Under the pieces are notes generated by a model. It was not told where the DNA came from. It did no database searches and was given only the letters and a program-made list of their open reading frames with translations. From CALITV01 sp964415795 (GTDB lineage Bacteria > UBP6 > UBA1177 > JAKLFG01): a stretch of 62,702 nucleotides of DNA. The translations under genes and the position numbers were made by a program. The stretch spans positions 1 through 62,702 of the forward strand of contig CAYQBN010000014.1 in assembly GCA_964415795.1 (NCBI GenBank), given 5' to 3'. Below are positions 51,422 through 57,787 of this stretch, in pieces. Every line of letters begins with the position of its first letter. The stretch's first letter is position 1.

Positions 51422-52401
51422 TTAGGCTCTCCCGAGGAACTGCTCCCCTGCAGTATCGCACCCGGGTTCTCCATGATGATCCGGGTGAATTCGTTGAAGT
51501 TATGCATACTTTCCGCAAGGTTGTCGAGTGCCTTCGCGATGTCTTCCTGACTGCGCAAAAGGGTCAGATTTATCGTCTCGGCGGTCTTTTGGAGCGTGTC
51601 GAGCAGTTTCGCCGTCCGCTCCATCGTCGCCTTGATGTCGGCATCCCGTACCGCAGTCTTGACCTCTTGCGCCGAGTCGGAGAATGTCGTCAATGTCTCG
51701 GTAATGACCCCCTCCTTCGCCGTCATGGCACGAATATCGTTCACAATGACATCTATTTGCCCCATGCTCTCGTTGAGCTTCTTCAGGAACACCGCCGTTT
51801 CACCGGTGACCGTCCGGAACGAATCCTTGTTCTGCGCGAGGATCGTGTTGAGGGACGCGGTGATCGCAGCCACATTATCGGCGATCTGCTTTACCGTTCG
51901 CGGGTCAACCTCACGGACAACATTGTTGACATTATTGAGGATTATCTCGAGTTTCTCGGCGATGACCTCCGCCTTTCCGGTGATCTGATCCCATTGGGAT
52001 TCAATGGCAGGAACCTCGCCCCCTTTCGGGATGTCCTTGAACTTCCCTCCCCCTTTGAGCTCGATGAACTTGAGCCCCGTGATACCGATGTTCCCGAGTT
52101 GCGCCGTGGTTCCCTCCTTCATTGGCGTCCCCGGTTTGAGGCAGAAGTCTATCCGGATGATGGAGCTGTCCATCTCGTCTATCGAGATACGGCGAACGCT
52201 TCCAATGTTCATCCCTTGGAACTTCACGCTCGACCCTTCCGAGAGGCCGGCCACCGAGACATTGCGGAAGTTCGAGTAGTAGCAGTCCTCCCGGGCGAGG
52301 AGTTTGTCACCCACCACCACCGCGATTGAAACGATAAAGAGCGTTGCTCCGGCGATAAAGAAGACGGCAACCCTTCGTTTTTGTGCTCGAGTTATTTGCA
52401 T
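51418..52401 (-). CDS. mlaD: MlaD/Mce-family substrate-binding protein
   Basis: A 327-residue protein anchored by one N-terminal helix (VAVFFIAGATLFIVSIAVVVG), then the MCE domain: FRNVSVAGLSEGSSVKFQGMNIGSV with ISIDEMDSSIIRIDFCL, TTAQLGNIGITGLKFIELKGG. A long helical C-terminus (150-310) with repeated AETIN-like heptads probably builds a coiled coil or tunnel. The periplasmic lipid-binding part of an Mla/Mce ABC system; the permease gene is at 35885. Confidence 0.92.
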   Translation of the reverse strand: MQITRAQKRRVAVFFIAGATLFIVSIAVVVGDKLLAREDCYYSNFRNVSVAGLSEGSSVKFQGMNIGSVRRISIDEMDSSIIRIDFCLKPGTPMKEGTTAQLGNIGITGLKFIELKGGGKFKDIPKGGEVPAIESQWDQITGKAEVIAEKLEIILNNVNNVVREVDPRTVKQIADNVAAITASLNTILAQNKDSFRTVTGETAVFLKKLNESMGQIDVIVNDIRAMTAKEGVITETLTTFSDSAQEVKTAVRDADIKATMERTAKLLDTLQKTAETINLTLLRSQEDIAKALDNLAESMHNFNEFTRIIMENPGAILQGSSSSGEPK

Positions 52402-52461
52402 GAGGCCTCTATTCCGTTCCTGTCATCCTTGAAAACGATCCTCCGTCGTCACCCATCGCAC

Positions 52462-53742
52462 TTACCGTATCTGGTAGGCGGTAACGGTGAGATCGACCAA
52501 TCGCGGATCGAACTGTTTCCCCGCATTTTCCCTAAGTTCTTTGAGCGCCATCTGCCAGTCGCGCTTGTGATGGTATATACGCTCCGATGTCATCGCCTCG
52601 AAGGCATCCGCAACCCGTAGGATGCGCGAAGGAAGCGGTATCTTCTCGCCCGACAACCCTTCCGGGTATCCCGATCCATCGTAGTTCTCGTGATGGTGCA
52701 GCACATAGAACGCGATCTCCTGCATGCCGGAAACGGCGTTGAGCACCTCATATCCCCGCTCGGGGTGATCGCGTATCGCGCGCCATTCGATGTCGGTCAG
52801 CTTGTCACTTTTCACATAGATGCGGCGATCGCTCGTTACCTTGCCGATGTCATGGAGCAGCGCCGCCCAGCGAACCTGCAATATCTGGTTCTGATCAAGC
52901 GAGAGCGCTATAGCGATCTGTTCGGCGAACTCGGCGACGCGCTGAGAGTGTTGCTTGTCAAGTGTCGTGATGTTGTCCACGAGCGCCGCTACCATCTCAA
53001 AGAAGCGATTGAGCGAGTCGGAGGCCGCGAAGTAGTATTGGTCCTTCATGAGCGCTCGCAACTGCTTGAATCGCTCTTGCATCGCACGGTCGTCGGTCAA
53101 CAGCGGTAAAAGGGCGTTCCTTTCGACTATCGCAATGAAGCGTTCATAAAGGACCGGGTCGAATTCCTCTCCGGCGACGATGCTGAGGAAGCCATCAAGT
53201 TCTATCGTATCCCGGACGGTGTGAAGACGCAGGATGATGTCGGTAGTGTCGGCGATGCGGATGATGCGCGCGAGGAGCGGAATATCGTCCCCGCGCAATC
53301 CCTGCGGGAATCCCGATCCGTCATAGTGCTCGTGGTGGGTGTACACGATCTCCGCTATCTTCCGGAACGCAGGGAACCGCGTGAGTATCGCGTAACCGCG
53401 TGCCGGGTGCATGAATATCTCGAAATCGCTCTTCTGGCCGAATATGTCAGGCACTTCGGTCAATTTACGCGCGATCTGTTTCTCTCCCATGAACCCGCCG
53501 ATGTCATGGAGCATCGCCGCGAAGAAGAGTTCCTTCTGCGTCTGATTCGGAAGTTGGAGTTCCTCCCCGAGCGCGTGGGCGAGAAGAGCGACCCGCATAC
53601 TATGGATGCCGGGCTGTCCTCCCTCGCGTTCGAAGGCGGCAACGAGCGCCGCCATGAAATCGGGGGCGAACGACGCGGGAAGATTAAGGTCGTGCAGAGA
53701 AACGAGCGTAAGTCGCGCACGCGATGAAGGATGACGGGTCAC
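52462..53742 (-). CDS. Tandem HD-GYP domain protein
   Basis: A 426-residue protein with two HD-GYP domains. The first has LHDIGGFMGEKQ, MHPARGYAIL and HHEHYDGSGFPQGLRGDDIP (GFP in place of GYP). The second has LHDIGKVTSDRR, DHPERGYEVL and HHHENYDGSGYPEGLSGEKIP. Metal-binding H, HD and HH residues are kept in both. HD-GYP proteins hydrolyse cyclic di-GMP or related cyclic dinucleotides. GTG start at 53742 lies 2 nt after the response regulator stop with GGGAG upstream; ATG at 53781 would lie inside that gene. Confidence 0.85.
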   Translation of the reverse strand: MTRHPSSRARLTLVSLHDLNLPASFAPDFMAALVAAFEREGGQPGIHSMRVALLAHALGEELQLPNQTQKELFFAAMLHDIGGFMGEKQIARKLTEVPDIFGQKSDFEIFMHPARGYAILTRFPAFRKIAEIVYTHHEHYDGSGFPQGLRGDDIPLLARIIRIADTTDIILRLHTVRDTIELDGFLSIVAGEEFDPVLYERFIAIVERNALLPLLTDDRAMQERFKQLRALMKDQYYFAASDSLNRFFEMVAALVDNITTLDKQHSQRVAEFAEQIAIALSLDQNQILQVRWAALLHDIGKVTSDRRIYVKSDKLTDIEWRAIRDHPERGYEVLNAVSGMQEIAFYVLHHHENYDGSGYPEGLSGEKIPLPSRILRVADAFEAMTSERIYHHKRDWQMALKELRENAGKQFDPRLVDLTVTAYQIR

Positions 53743-53744
53743 GG

Positions 53745-54161
53745 TCAGAGGGCTCCCGACTCGGTGAGCACCTTCTTCCACCGTTCGAGTTTTTGGACCG
53801 AAAGCTCTATGACCCCCATGAGCTCGTCTATGTTGTCGAACGGTTTGAGCAGGAAGTCGTTCGCGCCGCTCTCGAGCGACGAGACGATGCGGTCTATCGT
53901 GCTGTAGGCGCTCATCATGATGACTTGGGTAAGACCGCTGATCTCTTTGATGATGTTCAACACCGTAATGCCGTCCATGTTGGGCATGAGGATATCGAGG
54001 AGCGCCACATGGACGATGTTGTTGCGCACATATTCGATCGCATCTTCCGGCTTCGACTTGGTCACTACCGTGTAGCCGCGCGCTTCGATGACCCGTTTGA
54101 GCGACGAGAGGATGCTTTCCTCGTCGTCAAGGACCAAGATACGTATATTTTTTCTGTTCAT
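53745..54161 (-). CDS. Stand-alone response regulator (receiver only)
   Basis: A 138-residue receiver: acidic pair LDDEE, phospho-acceptor Asp56 (VALLDILMPNMDG), Thr/Ser switch MMSAYS and Lys in FLLKPF. A C-terminal helix (LMGVIELSVQKLERWKKVL) ends the protein; there is no output domain. Just upstream of the HD-GYP gene, which is the probable effector or partner. Confidence 0.9.
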   Translation of the reverse strand: MNRKNIRILVLDDEESILSSLKRVIEARGYTVVTKSKPEDAIEYVRNNIVHVALLDILMPNMDGITVLNIIKEISGLTQVIMMSAYSTIDRIVSSLESGANDFLLKPFDNIDELMGVIELSVQKLERWKKVLTESGAL

Positions 54162-54179
54162 GGTTTCCCCCTCTCTTTA

Positions 54180-54764
54180 TCAGATATTGAAAAAATCTTT
54201 GACGATATCGCGCGAATGTATCATCTTGAGTATCGTCTTATAATTGTTCCAGAAGTAGTTCTTGTCCACGAATTCGGCGACATCGGCCTCGTTCAGGTTC
54301 ACCGTATCCATGACCTTTATTTGAACCCTGAATCCGGTCCGTTCGAAGATATACTCGCGCATCTCGGGAACCGAAAGAGAATGGGCGATGACGGTAAGCA
54401 CGATATCGCTCCGCAGGTGGTTTACGAACCCGGCGAGCGTCTTGGGGGCATATTCCTCAATGTACGAAGCAGCCGTGCGCATGATGCGCCCCATCGTGCG
54501 CTCCTCTTCCTTGAAGAGATTGATGAGCGCATCGTGAAGGAGGTGGTTCTCGTTGAGGCGGTAGTGGTAGGCGTTTCCCACCTGTTCACGGGTAATGAGC
54601 CCGGTCCCTAGAAGAAAATCGAGCGCTTTCTTGTTCGAATTCGGGTTGGTGCTCGAGAGCGTCGCTATCTTTCGGCCAGTGTAGTTCTGCTTGCTCACCA
54701 AGATTCGAAGGATGTCGACCTTCGCGCGCGAGCCAAGCAGATACGAAAGAGGCAAATAGGCCAT
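54180..54764 (-). CDS. Winged-helix protein with nucleotidyltransferase-like C-terminus
   Basis: A 194-residue protein. N-terminal winged helix-turn-helix (SYLLGSRAKVDILRILVSKQ, STNPNSNKKALDFLLGTGLITREQVG, wing YHYRLNENH). The C-terminal part starting TLAGFVNHLRSDIVLTVIAHSLSVPEMREYI resembles a degenerate MNT-type nucleotidyltransferase fold seen in similar regulators. Start 54764 follows GGAGGG by 5 nt. Probably a DNA-binding regulator of the following genes (18 nt gap). Confidence 0.65.
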   Translation of the reverse strand: MAYLPLSYLLGSRAKVDILRILVSKQNYTGRKIATLSSTNPNSNKKALDFLLGTGLITREQVGNAYHYRLNENHLLHDALINLFKEEERTMGRIMRTAASYIEEYAPKTLAGFVNHLRSDIVLTVIAHSLSVPEMREYIFERTGFRVQIKVMDTVNLNEADVAEFVDKNYFWNNYKTILKMIHSRDIVKDFFNI

Positions 54765-54934
54765 GATACCCTCCACGGCAAGTTCATTTCTTGGTGCTTC
54801 TTTCAAGGATATGGAAAGCGGAGAAAAAATCCACAAAAAATATACATTTTTCACTTTTTTGTCTCTTCTTCCCCGTTTTCGACCGCCTGCTAATGAGGCA
54901 AATGAAATGTTACCCTATTCTCGGAAACAAAAAG

Positions 54935-54963
54935 TTGTCTTTCGATTTCCCAGTCGTTATGAT
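54935..54963 (+). promoter_or_regulatory. Sigma-70 promoter of the M18 aminopeptidase operon
   Basis: TTGTCT (54935-54940), 17-nt spacer, TATGAT (54958-54963). The upstream stretch to 54765 is AT-rich and carries an 8-bp inverted repeat ACAAAAAA/TTTTTTGT around 54834-54865, possibly an operator or terminator for the divergent gene. Confidence 0.65.
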
Positions 54964-54997
54964 ACGTTCTACAACAGAACGGCGGAAGGAGAAATCC

Positions 54998-56425
54998 ATG
55001 GCGGAAAATAATCTGCGCTCAAGTAAAGCGAAGAAGATGGGAGAGATCGAAAAGAGTCTCTGTTTCAAAAAGCAATCGGGATGGCAAGAGTCTGGCAAAG
55101 TCGATGAGATCATGGGGTTCGCGGAAGACTACAAACGCTTTCTCGACGACGCGAAGACCGAACGCGAGGCGGTCACCGTCATCGGACGGATCGCCCAACG
55201 TCGCGGCTACAAACCGCTCCCCGAAACAACCGCAAAAGATCGGCGTCTTTTTCTCGACTTTCACGGAGTCTCCTGCGCTCTCGCGGCAATCGCCGATCCG
55301 CGGAAGTTCTCCCAAGGATTTCTCATGATAGGCGCCCACATCGACACACCCCGCATCGACCTCAAAGGTTTCCCGCTCTACGAGGCCGAGGATATGGCCT
55401 ATCTCAAGACCCACTACTACGGCGGCATCAAGAAGTATCAGTGGGTCACCCGTCCGCTCGCGATGCATGGGATCGTGGTACGGGAAAACGGAGAGAAGAT
55501 TCGCGTCGTCATCGGCGAAGATCCGGATGATCCCGTCTTTACGATAAACGACCTCCTTCCCCATCTCGCCCAAGACCAGATGGAAAAGAATGCCCGCAAG
55601 GTCATCGAGGGCGAGAATCTCAACATCCTCATCGGCTCGATCCCGTACGCATTCAAACCAGAGTCGAACGCTGTGAAAATGAACATTCTCCACACCCTTC
55701 ATGAGAAATACGGCTTCGCCGAAGAGGATTTCGTCTCGGCAGAACTCCAACTCGTGCCGGCAGGTCCGGCGCGCGATGTCGGCCTCGACCGCTCGTTTGT
55801 TGGGGCCCACGGACAGGACGACCGCATCTGCGCCTACACAGCGCTCCGAGCGCTCCTCGATACCGAGCGGAAGGATAAAAACCTCATGGTGATCTTCTTC
55901 GACAAGGAAGAGATCGGTTCGAAGGGGAACGCGGGCGCCAACTCGAACCTTCTTGAGCGGGCGGTCGCCACGGTGCTTTCCCGCTACGGGGTCACCGACT
56001 ACGCCACAGTGCTCGCGGCGCTCCAACACTCCAAGTTCCTCTCGGCCGATGTGAACGCCGGCATCGATCCCGAGTGGACCGGCGTCATGGAGAAGATGAA
56101 CGCAGCCAAGATCGGCTTCGGCACCTGCGTCACCAAGTTCACCGGCGCCGGCGGCAAGTCCAATTCGAGCGAGGCGCACGCCGAATTCGTCGCCGAGGTG
56201 CGCCGTGCATTCAACCGCGAAAGGGTCCGCTGGCAGACCGCCGAACTGGGTAAGGTTGACCAAGGCGGTGGCGGGACCATCGCGATGTACATCGCCGAGT
56301 ACGGCATGGATGTCCTCGATGTCGGGCCGGCGCTCCTCTCGATGCACTCGCCATTCGAGGTCGCCTCGAAGGCCGATCTCTATCACACCTACAAGGCATA
56401 CAAAGCCTTTTTCACCCATTGCTGA
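54998..56425 (+). CDS. M18-family aminopeptidase
   Basis: A 475-residue zinc aminopeptidase of the APE/aspartyl aminopeptidase family. Landmarks: GAHIDTPRIDLKG (metal His/Asp), FDKEEIGSKGNAGANS (catalytic and metal Glu), SADVNAGIDPEW and a C-terminal MHSPFEVASKAD supplying the last metal His. A large, usually tetrahedral cytosolic enzyme that trims N-terminal residues. Start 54998 with GGAAGGAG 8 nt upstream. Confidence 0.93.
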   Translation: MAENNLRSSKAKKMGEIEKSLCFKKQSGWQESGKVDEIMGFAEDYKRFLDDAKTEREAVTVIGRIAQRRGYKPLPETTAKDRRLFLDFHGVSCALAAIADPRKFSQGFLMIGAHIDTPRIDLKGFPLYEAEDMAYLKTHYYGGIKKYQWVTRPLAMHGIVVRENGEKIRVVIGEDPDDPVFTINDLLPHLAQDQMEKNARKVIEGENLNILIGSIPYAFKPESNAVKMNILHTLHEKYGFAEEDFVSAELQLVPAGPARDVGLDRSFVGAHGQDDRICAYTALRALLDTERKDKNLMVIFFDKEEIGSKGNAGANSNLLERAVATVLSRYGVTDYATVLAALQHSKFLSADVNAGIDPEWTGVMEKMNAAKIGFGTCVTKFTGAGGKSNSSEAHAEFVAEVRRAFNRERVRWQTAELGKVDQGGGGTIAMYIAEYGMDVLDVGPALLSMHSPFEVASKADLYHTYKAYKAFFTHC

Positions 56426-56438
56426 AAAGAGGGCGCTC

Positions 56439-57284
56439 ATGATGAAGACCCTGCAAGAGGCGGCTGAATTCATCACCGACCGGCTTGCCGCCGAAGGACT
56501 CGAGAGCGGAAACCTCGCGATCGTGCTCGGCTCAGGGCTCGGGAAGTTCGCCGAGAACCTCGAGATACGCCTGACGGTCCCCTACCGCGAGATACCACGG
56601 TTCCCCGTTTCGACGGTCGCCGGCCACGCCGGGCGTCTTCTCCTTGCCGTCGAACCGGCCACGGGGAAGCCCTTTTGGGCGATGCAGGGACGGGTACACT
56701 ACTACGAAGGCTATACGCCGGAAGAGGTGGTCTTCCCCATACGCGTCCTTCGCCTCCTCGGCGTCGAGACGCTCATCCTCACCAACGCCGCGGGCGGGAT
56801 TCGTCGCGATCTCGGTCCCGGCTCGTTCCTCATCATCCGTGACCACCTCAACCTCACCGGCATGAATCCGCTCCGCGGTCCCAACCTCGACGAACTCGGT
56901 CCCCGCTTCCCCGACATGACCGAGCCATACGATTCGGCGCTCCGAAAGATACTCCACGGAGCGGCAGAAGAGCACGGCATTCCCGTCACCGAAGGGGTGT
57001 ACGCCGGCCTCGCCGGCCCCAGTTTTGAAACGCCCGCCGAGATACGCATGCTCGAGATCCTCGGCGCCGACGCCGTCGGGATGTCCACCGTTCCCGAAGC
57101 GATCGCCGCGCGGCACGCCGGCATGCGGGTCGCCGCCATCTCCTTCATCGCGAACAAGGCGGCCGGTAGAAGCGAACAGCCGCTCTCTCACGAAGAGGTG
57201 TTCGCCGCGGCGCAGGCAGCGGAAGAGAAATTCTCTGCACTCATGCGCACCGCGGTACGCCGCATACTGGAGCACAATGCGTAA
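56439..57284 (+). CDS. Purine nucleoside phosphorylase
   Basis: A 281-residue trimeric-type PNP: LGSGLGKFAE (phosphate loop), VAGHAGRLLL, MQGRVHYYEGYTPEEVVFPIRVL, LTNAAGGIRRDLGPG, GPSFETPAEIRML and GMSTVPEAIAARHAGM. Splits inosine or guanosine to base and ribose-1-phosphate. ATG at 56439 or 56442. Overlaps the cytidine deaminase gene, forming a nucleoside salvage pair. Confidence 0.95.
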   Translation: MMKTLQEAAEFITDRLAAEGLESGNLAIVLGSGLGKFAENLEIRLTVPYREIPRFPVSTVAGHAGRLLLAVEPATGKPFWAMQGRVHYYEGYTPEEVVFPIRVLRLLGVETLILTNAAGGIRRDLGPGSFLIIRDHLNLTGMNPLRGPNLDELGPRFPDMTEPYDSALRKILHGAAEEHGIPVTEGVYAGLAGPSFETPAEIRMLEILGADAVGMSTVPEAIAARHAGMRVAAISFIANKAAGRSEQPLSHEEVFAAAQAAEEKFSALMRTAVRRILEHNA

Positions 57285-57675
57285 GGAACTCATCACCCGC
57301 GCCATCCGTGCCGCGCTCAAGGCACGCAAGAACGCCTACGCCCCCTACTCGCGTTTTCCGGTCGGCGCCGCCGTCGTCACCAAGAACGGCCGCATCTTCA
57401 CCGGCGTCAATGTCGAAAACTCCTCGTTCGGCGCTACCGTCTGCGCCGAGCGGGTCGCCCTCTTCTCCGCCGTCTCCGCCGGCGAACGCGACATAGCGCT
57501 CCTCGTCGTCGCCGCCGTCCTCGACGGCAAGGCGGTAAGCCCCTGCGGCATCTGCCGACAGGTCTTCGCCGACTTCACCCCTGACGCGCGCGTGCTCCTC
57601 GTCAACGCCGATACCGGAAAAGTCGAACAGGAAACCACCATCGCCGCGCTCCTACCGGAGCGGTTTTCTTTTTGA
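57277..57675 (+). CDS. cdd: Cytidine deaminase
   Basis: A 132-residue homotetrameric-type deaminase of cytidine and deoxycytidine: FPVGAAVVTKNGRIFTGVNVENSS, zinc site TVCAERVAL (Cys56, Glu58 catalytic) and PCGICRQ (Cys90, Cys93). Complete. Starts inside the PNP stop region (8-nt overlap). Confidence 0.96.
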   Translation: MRKELITRAIRAALKARKNAYAPYSRFPVGAAVVTKNGRIFTGVNVENSSFGATVCAERVALFSAVSAGERDIALLVVAAVLDGKAVSPCGICRQVFADFTPDARVLLVNADTGKVEQETTIAALLPERFSF

Positions 57676-57680
57676 GTCAG

Positions 57681-57699
57681 AGGGACTACTGGCGTCCCT
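57681..57699 (+). terminator. Possible terminator after cytidine deaminase
   Basis: AGGGAC (57681-57686) pairs with GTCCCT (57694-57699) around a 7-nt loop; a T-run (TTTTTT) begins only about 13 nt later, so termination may be weak. Confidence 0.45.
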
Positions 57700-57717
57700 G
57701 TATCTGGCTAAAATTTT

Positions 57718-57768
57718 TTGAAAAGAGAAATCGTTTCGGCTACGATGATGGTGCACCACCGAAACGAT
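57718..57768 (+). promoter_or_regulatory. Promoter of the R-M operon with nested palindromes
   Basis: TTGAAA (57718-57723), 17-nt spacer, TACGAT (57741-57746). A 10-bp perfect inverted repeat ATCGTTTCGG (57730-57739)/CCGAAACGAT (57759-57768) encloses the -10 and the start site, and its centre holds a second 10-bp palindrome TGGTGCACCA (57749-57758) at the predicted start. This looks like an operator. Confidence 0.6.
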
Positions 57769-57787
57769 CACGAGGCAGGAGAGGCTG

